From Halopiger aswanensis (lineage in GTDB: Archaea; Halobacteriota; Halobacteria; Halobacteriales; Natrialbaceae), in contig NZ_RAPO01000001.1 of the NCBI RefSeq assembly GCF_003610195.1, positions 310,001 to 374,000 of the forward strand: DNA of 64,000 nucleotides, read 5' to 3'. The notes beneath the pieces are model-generated. The model made no database searches, had not been told where the DNA came from, and was given only the letters and a program-made list of their open reading frames with translations. The position numbers were made by a program, and so were the translations under genes. Shown here piece by piece: positions 44,490 to 53,036 of this stretch. Each line of letters starts with the position of its first letter. Position 1 is the first letter of the stretch.

Positions 44490-45653
44490 TCAGGGCTCGC
44501 CGTCCGTCGTCGCTTCCGAGCCGCGATTCAACTGCGGCTGCGGTTGGGATCGGGTCTCCGAACGCATTTCTACGCTCGGCCGCTCGTCGCGAGCGTCGAT
44601 TCGCTCCTGGTCGTCGCGCGTCTCGCCGTCCTCGGCGTCGTAGTACGTCACCTCGAGCGGCTCGTTCTCGTCGGCGTCCATCGCGATCGCGGCGCCGAGC
44701 GAGACGAGGCCGAGCAAAACGGCGACGAACGACGCGAGCAGCCCCGTAAGGCCGTCGCGGCCGTCCTCCCCGCGACTCCGTGCGATCGAGCCGACGGCGC
44801 CGGCGACGCCGCCCGCGAGCCCGGAGGCGCCGGTGCCGTAGAAGAGGGCCGCCGGGTGGAATCCCTCGACGACGTAGCGGCGCTTGAGCCGCCACAGGAA
44901 GCTCCGGAGCAACAGCAGGGAGACGAACTTGACGAACGACGTGTACCGGATGCTGCTCTCCTCGTCGCCGTAGACCGCCGACATCGAGACGTCGGCGACC
45001 CGGCGCTCGTCGACGTTTAAGTGCGTGAGGATGTGGTTGAGGAAGCCGTACCGGTCGGTGATCTCGTCGAGGTCGAGGGACTCGATCGTCTCCCGCGAGA
45101 TGGCGGTGTAGCCGTTCTGCGGGTCGCCGATCGTCCAGTAGCCGGTCGCGAACTTCGAGAGGCCGGTCAACATGGCGTTGCCGACGAAGCGGAACGTCGA
45201 CATGCCCTCGCGATCCTCCGGCGAGAGGAGCCGGTTGCCCTTCGCGTAGTCGGCCTCGCCGGTGACGACGGGGTCGATGATCCGGTCGAGGATTTCGGGG
45301 TCCATCTGGCCGTCGCCGTTCATCACCGCGACGACGTCGATTCCGTCCGCGGCGGCGCGCTCGTAGCCGGTTTTGACGGCGGCGCCGTAGCCGCGGTTTT
45401 CGTCGTGTTGGATCGGCACGACGCGCCGACCGTCGCCGCCGTCGGCGAGGGCCAGTTCCTGCTCCGTCTCTGCAGCCTCCTCGTTGATCCGCTCGGCCAC
45501 GCGCTGGATCACGTCCCAACTGCCGTCCTGCGAGACGTCGTCGACGGCGTAGATCCGGTCGACGAACGCCGGAACGGTCTCGATGACGCGGCCGACGAAC
45601 GCCTCCTCGTTGTACGACGTGACGACGACGCCGATCGTGTTGCCCTTATACAT
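44490..45653 (-). CDS. Glycosyltransferase family 2 (dolichyl-phosphate sugar transferase-like) with C-terminal membrane helices
   Basis: 387 aa from ATG 45653 (MYKGNTIGVVVTSYNEE). The GT2 core includes VVVTSYNEEAF, YAVDDVSQDGSWD, and the metal motif MNGDGQMDPEIL (DGD). It resembles the DPM1/AglJ group that charges dolichyl phosphate. Hydrophobic segments near 215-240 and 270-320 and a disordered acidic tail suggest membrane association. It is the last gene of the five-gene operon, starting 8 nt inside the 3' end of the nucleotide-sugar dehydrogenase gene, so it probably transfers the sugar made by that operon. Confidence 0.87.
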   Translation of the reverse strand: MYKGNTIGVVVTSYNEEAFVGRVIETVPAFVDRIYAVDDVSQDGSWDVIQRVAERINEEAAETEQELALADGGDGRRVVPIQHDENRGYGAAVKTGYERAAADGIDVVAVMNGDGQMDPEILDRIIDPVVTGEADYAKGNRLLSPEDREGMSTFRFVGNAMLTGLSKFATGYWTIGDPQNGYTAISRETIESLDLDEITDRYGFLNHILTHLNVDERRVADVSMSAVYGDEESSIRYTSFVKFVSLLLLRSFLWRLKRRYVVEGFHPAALFYGTGASGLAGGVAGAVGSIARSRGEDGRDGLTGLLASFVAVLLGLVSLGAAIAMDADENEPLEVTYYDAEDGETRDDQERIDARDERPSVEMRSETRSQPQPQLNRGSEATTDGEP

Positions 45654-47181
45654 CGTTGTCCGCTCCGTGTCCGGATCCACCGTCGGTTCTCGTTGCACCG
45701 GTCGCCTCGGATTCCGCTTCGGTCTCGAGGTCGTCAGCCGTCCTTGCGTCGGCTCCGTTAGGCCCCGCTGCGGTCTCGGGAGCGGGCGGCTGCCCGCTTC
45801 GCGAGCCCGCGAGCGTGTACTCCCGGTGGTCAGTCTCCGCGAGGTCGACCGCGTCGCGGCCGTCGACGACGACCAGCGGCTCGAGGTCGGCCCACGAAAC
45901 CCGCTCGAACGCCTCGTGGGGCGTCACGACGACGGCCGCGTCGAGCGTTTCCGATTCGGCCTCGAGGTCCTCGAGTGCGATCGGCCGCGCGCCGTACTCG
46001 GCGGGGTCGACCAGCGGATCGACGCCGGCCACGTCCGCGCCGCGCTCGGTCAGTTCGTCGACGATGGCAAGCGCCGGCGAGGCGCGGGTCTCCTCGACGC
46101 CGGGGCGGTACGTGAGCCCGAGGACGACGACCGAGGCGTCAGCGAGGTCGACGCCGGTCGCGTCGAGTTGTTGCTCGAGGCGGTCGACCACGACGCGCGG
46201 CATCCCGTCGTTGACCCGTCGCGCGGTGTGGGTCAGGTCCATCGGTTCCTCCGTCCGGCCCAGCAGGAAGTGCGGGTAGTAGGGGATGCAGTGGCCGCCG
46301 ACGCCCGGGCCGGGATCGTGCAGCTGGCACATCGGCAGATCGTTAGCCGTATCGATCGCCTCGCGCACGGAGATGCCGAGTTCGTCGGCGAGTCGGCCCA
46401 GTTCGTTCGCCAGGCCGATGTTGACGTCGCGGTAGAGCCCCTCGAACACTTTCACTGCTTCAGCAGTCGTCGCGTCCGAAACGGGGTGGACCTCGTTGCT
46501 CGAGAGTTCGTCGTAGACGACCGTCGCGGCGCGGGTGCTTTCGTCGTCGACACCGCCCACGACCTTCGGGTACGCGCCGCGGATGTCCTGAAGCGCGCGG
46601 CCGCTCGAGGTCCGTTCGGGGCAGAAGGCGAGGCCGAACTCGTCGGCCTCGAGGCCGCTCTCCTGGACCAGGTGGGGCTGGAGGACGTCCCGACACGTCC
46701 CGGGCGGCAGCGTCGACTCGGCGATCACCAGGTCGCCCGGCGAGAGTCCCGCGGCGATGTCGTCGGCGACCGATTCGACCGTCGCGAGGTTCGGCTCGTT
46801 GTCCTCGTCCAGCAGCGTCGGGACGATGATGACGTGGACGCGAGCGTCCGCGGCCGCCGCGGCGCCGTCGGTCGTCGCCTCGAGTCGGTCGCCGCCGACC
46901 TGCTCGGCGACCAACTCGTCGAGGCCGGGTTCGCCGATGACGTGGTTCTCGCCGTTGTTGACCGTCTCGACCACGTCGGGGTCGATATCGACGCCGGTCA
47001 CGTTGCCGGTCGTCTCGGCGTAGACGGCCGCCAGCGGGAGCCCCATCTTGCCGAGGCCGTAGACGGCGACCGGGACCTCGCCGCCGGTCAGCGCCTCGCG
47101 CTGGCGGGCCTCGTCGACGCTCGCCTCGTAGAGGGATACGGCGTCGCTCGAGTTCGTGCTCGAGGGTTCTGCCCCGGTCAT
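45646..47181 (-). CDS. UDP-GlcNAc/UDP-ManNAc 6-dehydrogenase-type nucleotide sugar dehydrogenase (WbpA/WecC-like)
   Basis: 511 aa from ATG 47181. The N-terminal NAD site VAVYGLGKMGLPLA (about 36-49), TLPPGTCRDV, the AEAVKVFEGLYRDVNIGLANEL stretch with the catalytic lysine region, and the catalytic cysteine in GVGGHCIPYYPHFL (about 280) identify the UDP-sugar 6-dehydrogenase family, four-electron oxidation to the uronic acid. A 90-residue acidic tail extends the C-terminus. The neighbours (3-dehydrogenase, aminotransferase, acetyltransferase) favour UDP-GlcNAc as substrate. It overlaps the upstream Gfo/Idh gene by 4 nt. Confidence 0.9.
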   Translation of the reverse strand: MTGAEPSSTNSSDAVSLYEASVDEARQREALTGGEVPVAVYGLGKMGLPLAAVYAETTGNVTGVDIDPDVVETVNNGENHVIGEPGLDELVAEQVGGDRLEATTDGAAAAADARVHVIIVPTLLDEDNEPNLATVESVADDIAAGLSPGDLVIAESTLPPGTCRDVLQPHLVQESGLEADEFGLAFCPERTSSGRALQDIRGAYPKVVGGVDDESTRAATVVYDELSSNEVHPVSDATTAEAVKVFEGLYRDVNIGLANELGRLADELGISVREAIDTANDLPMCQLHDPGPGVGGHCIPYYPHFLLGRTEEPMDLTHTARRVNDGMPRVVVDRLEQQLDATGVDLADASVVVLGLTYRPGVEETRASPALAIVDELTERGADVAGVDPLVDPAEYGARPIALEDLEAESETLDAAVVVTPHEAFERVSWADLEPLVVVDGRDAVDLAETDHREYTLAGSRSGQPPAPETAAGPNGADARTADDLETEAESEATGATRTDGGSGHGADNDV

Positions 47182-48212
47182 TCGGCTTCCACCTCCCGGT
47201 CCTGCTCCCGTTCGTAGGTCTGTCCGCTCGCGAGCTGGTCGTCGTCCGCGACGATCGAATCGATCGTCTGGACGGCCTCGAGCGCCTCGATACCGTCCTG
47301 CGGCGTCACTTCCGGTTCGGTGCCCGTTCGGACGCTCTCGACGAACGACTCGAGTTCGTGGCGCAGCGGCTCGCCGTTGTCGACGCGCGGGCGCTCGACC
47401 ACGCTCTCGTGGCGGTAGCGCTTCTGGCCCTCGTCGTTGACGTACTCGGGGAACGAGTCGCGGTGAATCAGCACCGACTGCTCCAAGTAGTCGACCTCGA
47501 CGAAGCACTCGCGGGCGGTGACCGAGAGCTTGCGGACCTTCTTCTGGGTGACGCGGCTGGCCGTCAGCGTCGCGACCACGTCGTCGTACTCCATCGTCGC
47601 GGTCGCGTACCGGCCGTCCTCGGTGCCCATCGCCGCGATTTCGTCGGGCGTGTCCGCGAGGATCGAGCCGACGATGTCGACGTCGTGGACCATCAGGTCG
47701 AAGATGACGTTGCCCGGCGCGTCCCGGTCGATCGGCGGCCCGAGGCGCTCGGCCTCGAGGCTGATCACGTCCAGGTCGTCGATCAACTCGGCGACCGTCC
47801 GGACGGCCGGGTTGAACCGTTCGATGTGGCCGACCTGCAGGACGAGGTCGCGCTCGTCGGCCAGGTCGGCCATTTGCCGGCCCTCCTCGACCGTCTCGGC
47901 GATCGGCTTCTCGACCAGCACGTGGACGTCTTCCTCGAGGCAGGTCGTCACCAGATCGTAGTGGACGTGGGTCGGAACCGCGACCGTGACGACGTCGCAG
48001 CGGTCCAGTAGCTCCTCGAGTGGGACCGCCTCGGTGCCGTACTCGTCGGCGACCGTCTGCGCGAGGTCGGTGTCGTGGTCGGAGACGCCGACGAGGTCGA
48101 CGCCCCGGAGTTCGCTGTACACTCGCGCGTGGTTCTCGCCCATCGCGCCGACGCCGATGACGCCGGCTCGCGTGGGTGTCGTGGGGACCGTGTTCGTGTG
48201 TTCCGAGCTCAT
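47178..48212 (-). CDS. Gfo/Idh/MocA oxidoreductase, probable UDP-GlcNAc(A) 3-dehydrogenase (WbpB/WlbA-like)
   Basis: 344 aa. The NAD-binding AGVIGVGAMGENHARVYSEL is at the N-terminus, the EKP motif in VLVEKPIAETVEEG (about 105), and the conserved FDLMVHDVDIVGSIL (about 175). Relatives (WbpB, WlbA, GnnA) oxidise the 3-hydroxyl of a UDP-GlcNAc-derived sugar so that an aminotransferase can act. The aminotransferase gene directly upstream and the 6-dehydrogenase gene downstream, each overlapping by 4 nt, support this. Whether it acts on UDP-GlcNAc or UDP-GlcNAcA cannot be decided by eye. Confidence 0.86.
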   Translation of the reverse strand: MSSEHTNTVPTTPTRAGVIGVGAMGENHARVYSELRGVDLVGVSDHDTDLAQTVADEYGTEAVPLEELLDRCDVVTVAVPTHVHYDLVTTCLEEDVHVLVEKPIAETVEEGRQMADLADERDLVLQVGHIERFNPAVRTVAELIDDLDVISLEAERLGPPIDRDAPGNVIFDLMVHDVDIVGSILADTPDEIAAMGTEDGRYATATMEYDDVVATLTASRVTQKKVRKLSVTARECFVEVDYLEQSVLIHRDSFPEYVNDEGQKRYRHESVVERPRVDNGEPLRHELESFVESVRTGTEPEVTPQDGIEALEAVQTIDSIVADDDQLASGQTYEREQDREVEAE

Positions 48213-49471
48213 GTCGAGTGGTAGTGATCGTAGACTGCTTCGACGACGCTTCGCCGCTCGTCGTCGGTCAGGTTGGGGTGGACCGGCAGCGAGAGGACTT
48301 CGTTGGCTGCCGCCTCCGCCTCCGGGAACTCCGCCGCAGCCGTGCTGATCGTCTCGTAGGCCGGCTGGCGGTGGATCGGCGTGTCGTAGTAGACCGCCGC
48401 GTCGACGTTTCGCTCCTCGAGCGTCGCCGCGAGCGCGTCGCGCTCGGCTTCGTCCGCGGTCCGGACCGTGTACTGGTGGTAGACGTGACGGTAGCCCCGC
48501 GGCTCCGTCGGCGTCTCGAGCGGGAGGTCAGACAATCGCTCGTCGTAGAAGGCGGCGTTCTCCCGCCGCGCCTCGTTGAACGCGGGGAGGCGCTCGAGTT
48601 GCGTGCGGCCGATCGCGGCCGCGATGGCGGTCATCCGGTAGTTGTGCCCGAGGTCGACGTGTTCGTAGCCGCCGGTACCGGTCTCGGCGCGGCCGTGGTT
48701 GATGTAGCTCTGCGCGCGCTCGGCGAGGTCGTCGCGGTCGGTGGTGATCATCCCGCCCTCGCCGGTCGTCATGTTCTTCGTCGGGTAGAACGAGAAGCAG
48801 GCCGCGTCGCCGAACGTGCCCACGCGGTCGCCCGTGATCCGCGCGCCGTGGGCCTGGCAGGCGTCCTCGAGGACGAACAGGTCGTGCTCGTCGGCGATCT
48901 CACACAGCGCCGGCATGTCGGCGGGGAGGCCGTAGAGGTGAACCGGCAGCAGGCCGACGACGTCCGACCGCTCCGAGAGGACCCGCCGGACGTCGTCCGG
49001 ATCGAGCGTGTAGGTTTCGGGATCGACGTCCGCGAAGACCGGCTTCGCGCCGGCCAGTCGGATCGCGTTCGCGCTCGCGACGAACGAAAACGGCGAGGTG
49101 AGCACCGCGTCGCCGTCCTCGACGCCCAGCGCCTCGAGTGCGGCGTGCAGCGCCGTCGTCCCGTTCGAGGTCGCGACGGCGTGATCCGAACCGCAGTACG
49201 CGGCGAATTCCGACTCGAAGGCCCTAACTTCGGGACCGTCCGCCATCGCCCCGCTCTCGAGGACCGATCTGACGCGCTCGATCGCGTCCGCGCTGACGTC
49301 GGGGTCCGCGATCGAGACTGACGGGAGCGAGTCGGACGTCTCGACGGCGGCCTCGGTCGTCTCGGCCGGGTCGACGTTGCTGGCCGTCGGCTCCGGCTCC
49401 GGTTCCGGTTCCGATTCCGATTCGGGTTCCGGTTCCGCTTCGGTCTCGGTATCGAGGTTCGTGTTACTCAT
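48209..49471 (-). CDS. DegT/DnrJ/EryC1/StrS aminotransferase (WbpE/WlbC-like)
   Basis: 420 aa. A 55-residue Glu/Pro-rich extension precedes the enzyme, which begins VSIADPDVSADAIERV. PLP residues: EDACQAHGARITG (Asp near 200) and the Schiff-base lysine in CFSFYPTKNMTTGEGG. The last part includes HVYHQYTVR and LPVHPNLTDDE, family hallmarks. It would aminate the 3-keto group produced by the neighbouring oxidoreductase, giving a 3-amino sugar nucleotide. It overlaps the acetyltransferase gene upstream and the 3-dehydrogenase gene downstream by 4 nt each (ATGA). Confidence 0.9.
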   Translation of the reverse strand: MSNTNLDTETEAEPEPESESEPEPEPEPTASNVDPAETTEAAVETSDSLPSVSIADPDVSADAIERVRSVLESGAMADGPEVRAFESEFAAYCGSDHAVATSNGTTALHAALEALGVEDGDAVLTSPFSFVASANAIRLAGAKPVFADVDPETYTLDPDDVRRVLSERSDVVGLLPVHLYGLPADMPALCEIADEHDLFVLEDACQAHGARITGDRVGTFGDAACFSFYPTKNMTTGEGGMITTDRDDLAERAQSYINHGRAETGTGGYEHVDLGHNYRMTAIAAAIGRTQLERLPAFNEARRENAAFYDERLSDLPLETPTEPRGYRHVYHQYTVRTADEAERDALAATLEERNVDAAVYYDTPIHRQPAYETISTAAAEFPEAEAAANEVLSLPVHPNLTDDERRSVVEAVYDHYHST

Positions 49472-50073
49472 GCTAGATCGTTCGGTCCCTCGAGCGGTTC
49501 GGGCAGCTCCTGGATCGTCGCGGGCGTTCCCACCGCGAGGCTGTTCGGCGGCACGTCCTCGGTGACGACGGCGCCGGCAGCGACGAACGCGTTCTCCCCG
49601 ATCGTCACGCCCGGCAGCAAGGTCGCGTTCGCGCCGACCGAGGCGCCGTCCTCGATCGTCGGCCCCTCGAGGTCGGCGTCCGTCCGAATGGGGTACTCGT
49701 CGTTGGTCAGGACGGCGCTCGGGCCGACGAAGACGTTGCTCCCGATGGTCGTCTGGGTCGGAACGTAGACGTTCGTCTGGAGGCTGACGTGCGAGCCGAT
49801 CGTCGTCTGGCCGTCGATGACCGTCTTCGTGCCGACCAGTACGTCGTCGCCGATCTCCGTTCCTTCGCGCACGAGGACGTCATGGCCGGTCGCGAACCCG
49901 TCGCCGATCGTCACGTCGCCGTAGACGATCGAACCGGCCCGGATCGTCGCGTCGTCGCCGATCCGCGTCGGCTCGTCGAACTCGCCGTAGCCGACGGTCG
50001 CGTCGGCGTCGATCGTGCAGTCCTCGCCGCGGACGACGTCGTCTGCGTCCGCGTCGCGGACGGCCTCGCTCAT
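49468..50073 (-). CDS. Hexapeptide-repeat N-acetyltransferase (WbpD/WlbB-like), first gene of the diamino-sugar operon
   Basis: 201 aa from ATG 50073 (MSEAVRDADADDVV). The frame continues upstream without an ATG; a GTG further up is possible but the sequence there is not conserved-looking. The protein is a left-handed beta-helix with hexapeptide turns (DDVLVGTKTVIDG, TIGSHVSLQTNV, TIGSNVFVGPSAVL) and the usual PPNSLAVGTPA end. It resembles acetyltransferases acting on the 3-amino group of UDP-sugars. It heads the five-gene operon; the ATAACAAA box at 50290-50297 is 217 nt upstream, leaving a long leader. Confidence 0.85.
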   Translation of the reverse strand: MSEAVRDADADDVVRGEDCTIDADATVGYGEFDEPTRIGDDATIRAGSIVYGDVTIGDGFATGHDVLVREGTEIGDDVLVGTKTVIDGQTTIGSHVSLQTNVYVPTQTTIGSNVFVGPSAVLTNDEYPIRTDADLEGPTIEDGASVGANATLLPGVTIGENAFVAAGAVVTEDVPPNSLAVGTPATIQELPEPLEGPNDLA

Positions 50074-50237
50074 CGCGCGACACCTCCGCCGTCCGTCGGT
50101 CGTGCCGGTCGCGTCGGTCGGTTCGAGTGGGTGGGGGTCGGCCCACTCGCGCGACTCGTCGGGGGCGAGGACGGTCCTGTTCTCGAACACGTCCGAACGC
50201 GCACTCGCACTCGTCGTCGTCGGTGATGCTGTGTCAT
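50070..50237 (-). other. Possible upstream ORF (55 codons) ending on the acetyltransferase start
   Basis: ATG 50237 opens a frame that stops at a TGA overlapping ATG 50073 (ATGA). It is Arg/Pro/Thr-rich, and its start is 53 nt from the ATAACAAA box rather than 26-31, so chance is a real possibility. It is listed because the ATGA junction matches other mini-ORFs in the window. Confidence 0.25.
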
Positions 50238-50289
50238 CGGTTACTCGATACCCGCGAGGGAATCGTGCTGATACACCGGGTAACGAGGT

Positions 50290-50297
50290 TTTGTTAT
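50290..50297 (-). promoter_or_regulatory. ATAACAAA box upstream of the five-gene diamino-sugar operon
   Basis: The minus strand reads GAGATAACAAAACC. It lies 217 nt before the first recognised start (50073), so either the operon has a long leader or the leader contains an upstream ORF. Confidence 0.6.
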
Positions 50298-50526
50298 CTC
50301 CGCCCTGACAACGCCGTAGCCAGGAACTACAGCGCTCGAGCGGCCCGAACGCTCTCCCCAACAATCGGCCAAACCCTCCCCCGTATCGACTGTTTTTGCG
50401 AGTTTGTGCCGTTCACGGTCGCTGAAACGTCGGATATGCCGTCAGTCACGAGCGCTAACCGGTATAATACGATTTCGGGAGGGTAGCCGAGCGATAGTAA
50501 AGGGTCAGCGACTGGCATTCGGTGGT
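50298..50526. other. Divergent region between the diamino-sugar operon and the second DUF7344 gene
   Basis: No gene. Two plus-strand AT-rich boxes, GGTATAATAC (50461-50470) and ATAGTAAAG (50494-50502), precede the mini-ORF at 50527. Confidence 0.4.
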
Positions 50527-50595
50527 GTGAGGTATCCGAACATCCCCGAACGGTATTCGATTCGGATTCGGGAACGCGAGGGCACGCATGTCTGA
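50527..50595 (+). other. Candidate leaderless mini-ORF (22 codons) overlapping the second DUF7344 gene
   Basis: GTG 50527 lies 25 nt after ATAGTAAAG (50494-50502). The frame ends at TGA 50593-50595, eight nt inside the DUF7344 gene that starts at 50588. All three DUF7344 paralogues in the window have a comparable mini-ORF, with different peptide sequences. Confidence 0.42.
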
Positions 50596-51136
50596 ACACG
50601 AACGTGAACACGAGCTGACGCAGGCCGAACTGTTCGACGTGTTCAGCAACGCCCGCCGGCGTCGAACGGTCCAGTACCTAAAGCGGCAGGGCGGTTCCTG
50701 CGATCTCGCGCCGCTGGTCGAGCAGGTCGCGGCCTGGGAGAACGACACCGAACCGGATGATGTGACCCGGACGCAGCGGCGACGGGTCTACATCTCCCTG
50801 TACCAGACCCACCTGCCGATGCTCGAGGACCACGGGATCGTCGACTGGGATCCCGACGGCCACGAGATCGACCTGTTGCCGGACGAGGAGGTGTTCGAAC
50901 CCTACCTCGACCGCCACCACGGCTCGAGCCGTGCGTGGCACCGCTGGTACGCGGCGACCGCAACCGTCGGCGCCGTCGCGTTCGCAGTGGCGGCGCTCTC
51001 GCTGGGTCCAGCAACGACCGCCGCAGCCCCAGCCGTTGCGCTGGGCGTTTGCGGCGTCGTCCTCGCGCTCTCGATCGCACAGCACGTCTCGCGGCGACCG
51101 GATCTCGATTCCCCGCTCGGTCTCGCGAGTCGATAG
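50588..51136 (+). CDS. DUF7344 family winged-helix protein with two C-terminal membrane helices (paralogue 2)
   Basis: 182 aa from ATG 50588. The core ELFDVFSNARRRRTVQYLKR, LVEQVAAWENDTEP and YISLYQTHLPMLEDHGIVDWD matches the other two paralogues. Two hydrophobic segments (about 122-140 and 145-163) place the C-terminus in the membrane. It lies just beyond the diamino-sugar operon, divergent from it, with no ATAACAAA box of its own. A DNA-binding regulator anchored to the membrane is the simplest reading; its target is unknown. Confidence 0.84.
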   Translation: MSEHEREHELTQAELFDVFSNARRRRTVQYLKRQGGSCDLAPLVEQVAAWENDTEPDDVTRTQRRRVYISLYQTHLPMLEDHGIVDWDPDGHEIDLLPDEEVFEPYLDRHHGSSRAWHRWYAATATVGAVAFAVAALSLGPATTAAAPAVALGVCGVVLALSIAQHVSRRPDLDSPLGLASR

Positions 51137-51649
51137 GATCGCGTTCAGTCCTGCCCTCCGTATCGTTCACCGCTCGCGCGATACCTGCGCCGCGAGCCGG
51201 TGCCGTCGTCTCGGCGGCGCCGCTGCGATCATTTGGCACCGAGCGTCTCGCTTACGGTTCTGCGTCGCTCGAGCACGGTCGTCTGCGCTCGTTTCGAACA
51301 CAGTCGTCTAGGTTCGGCTCGAGCAGCCGTCGTCGACCGTAATCGATCGTTGCTCGAGTTCACCGGACTCGAGTTCACGTGAGTTCGAGTCGCGATTGCT
51401 GCTCGAGCAGTGGCGAGCGTCGACCCCGAGCAGCGATAGCGACGCACGACGAGTAAGTCAGCGCCTCGAGTAACGATAGCGATACGCGAGTCACTGGGTC
51501 GAGCAGCGACACATCACCACGGTCAGGCGTCCACAGTTAGGAGCGACCGGTGGAGAGCCAGAAGCCGAAAACACGCCGTAGAACGACAGACTCGGACTCG
51601 AGAGCAATCGAGAACCGACGGGTGAACCCGACGAACTCGACGAACCCGG
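51137..51649. other. Intergenic region with degenerate CTCGAG-containing repeats
   Basis: No gene is seen. Between about 51330 and 51520 short imperfect direct repeats recur (CTCGAGTTCAC, CGAGCAGCGATAGCGA, CGAGTAACGATAGCGA, CGAGCAGCGACA). They may be decayed sequence or slippage products; no function is apparent. Confidence 0.35.
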
Positions 51650-52648
51650 CTACTCGGCCGCGTCCTCGGTGACGGTCACCCAGAAGTAGGTGTCCGCCTC
51701 GGCGTTTTCGTTCGTCGGTTCGGCCGGCGGCTCGCCGGGATAGAGCAGGAGACTGATTCGAACGGTCTCGCCGTCGCCAGCCGTCGGCTCGATCTCGTGC
51801 TCGGCGACGCCCGTCGCGTCGGCCGAGACAGTCCCGTCGATCTGCCTGAGTTCCGTCCGCTCGACGACTTCACCGTCCTCGAGCACCTGTTCCTGGACGA
51901 CAACCGTATACGAGGTCTCCTCGCCCTCGTGGTTCTCGATCGCGAACGAGACCGGCACGGACTCGCCGGGTGCCACCTCGTCCGGGAGTTCGCCGGCGAC
52001 GAGATCGCCGTCCTCGTCCTCGGTGTAGAGGGCGAGTTCCGAGAACCCGCCCGTCGACGCCGGAAAGAGGAAGCCGACGAGCAGCGCCCCGCCCGCGAGC
52101 GCAATCGCGACGACGAGGAACACTGAGGAGGCGGTCGCGACCGTCCCCTCGTCCCGGCGCAGTCGCGCCAGTGCCGCCGTCAGCGAGACTGTAAACCGGT
52201 CCGGAGCGGGCGTCCGGAGCCGTCGGATCACGCCCAGTTGCGCGAGGACGACGGTGAGGCCGGCCAGCACCGCCGCGGCCGATTCGGTCGCCAGTCCCCA
52301 CTGCGTCAGCGGGAGAACGATTCCGACGACGGGCACGATCGCGATCGACAGCGCGAACGACAACCCGAGCCGTTCGATCGTATCGATTCCCCGGGGCCGG
52401 CGCTCGATCGCCGTCTCCGCGTCCGCTCGAGCGTCCCGGGCTGCCGCCGGGAAAAGAACGGAGACGAGGGCATAACCCGGCAAGAAGAGAACGAGCGGGA
52501 GCGCGGCGAGCAGCCGACCGGCGTTCCCGGCCGGAACTCCGGTTACAACGAGTGCTACGAGCGCCGCAAGCAGCGAGGTGAGCGCCAGATCGACCGGATA
52601 CTTCCGGATGAAACCCAGCTGAGGTCGAGAATTCGTCGGAAAACTCAT
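51650..52648 (-). CDS. DUF1616 family membrane protein
   Basis: 332 aa from ATG 52648 (MSFPTNSRPQLGFIRKYP). Four hydrophobic helices in the first 200 residues (DLALTSLLAALVALVVTGV, LAALPLVLFLPGYALVSVLF and two more), followed by an external domain with a beta-sandwich look (EVAPGESVPVSFAIENHEG, EPTAGDGETVRISLLLYPGE). DUF1616 proteins occur beside archaeal glycosylation and polysaccharide genes; the function is unknown. A mini-ORF of 18 codons ends on its ATG, and an ATAACAAA box precedes the mini-ORF by 30 nt. Confidence 0.82.
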   Translation of the reverse strand: MSFPTNSRPQLGFIRKYPVDLALTSLLAALVALVVTGVPAGNAGRLLAALPLVLFLPGYALVSVLFPAAARDARADAETAIERRPRGIDTIERLGLSFALSIAIVPVVGIVLPLTQWGLATESAAAVLAGLTVVLAQLGVIRRLRTPAPDRFTVSLTAALARLRRDEGTVATASSVFLVVAIALAGGALLVGFLFPASTGGFSELALYTEDEDGDLVAGELPDEVAPGESVPVSFAIENHEGEETSYTVVVQEQVLEDGEVVERTELRQIDGTVSADATGVAEHEIEPTAGDGETVRISLLLYPGEPPAEPTNENAEADTYFWVTVTEDAAE

Positions 52649-52701
52649 CGCTGACTCACCGGTTGTCGTGTCGGTTCGACGCTCGTCGATCCAGCTACCA
52701 T
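52645..52701 (-). other. Candidate leaderless mini-ORF (18 codons) coupled to the DUF1616 gene
   Basis: ATG 52701, 30 nt after the ATAACAAA box (52731-52738), encodes MVAGSTSVEPTRQPVSQR and stops at a TGA overlapping the ATG at 52648 (ATGA). A GGTGA lies shortly before the main start. An alternative reading, main start at 52720, would lie only 11 nt from the box, which speaks against it. Confidence 0.52.
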
Positions 52702-52730
52702 TGTGACCGAAACGGTGCATTCGCTATTGT

Positions 52731-52738
52731 TTTGTTAT
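52731..52738 (-). promoter_or_regulatory. ATAACAAA box upstream of the mini-ORF/DUF1616 unit
   Basis: The minus strand reads CCATAACAAAACAA. It is 30 nt from the mini-ORF ATG and 83 nt from the DUF1616 ATG. Confidence 0.65.
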
Positions 52739-53036
52739 GGCCGGGCTATCGCCGGAAACCGGCCGATTGAGAAGCGAACGCACGATCGTCGTCGCCGACT
52801 CGATACGCTGGGGCTGACCGGCGGTTCTCGGTTGAAGCGACAGCCTTCGGTAGTCAGTGGATCAGTACAACGTGCTTGCTTCGATCAGTCGACCCTTTCA
52901 GCAACCAGGAGACGCCGTGGCGCAGCTGTGTTCTCGGTCTATCCCGTCTGTCGCGTTCGCGTTCCAGCATCTAGTCCGGGGTTCGGAGCTCGAGGGTCGA
53001 GGGGAGACCGGAAGCTAAGTCGGTACCGAATGTCGT

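Noticed and set aside
51330-51520. Short repeats considered as a CRISPR-like array
   Set aside because: Units are 11-16 bp, degenerate and irregularly spaced, with no spacers of constant length and no cas genes.
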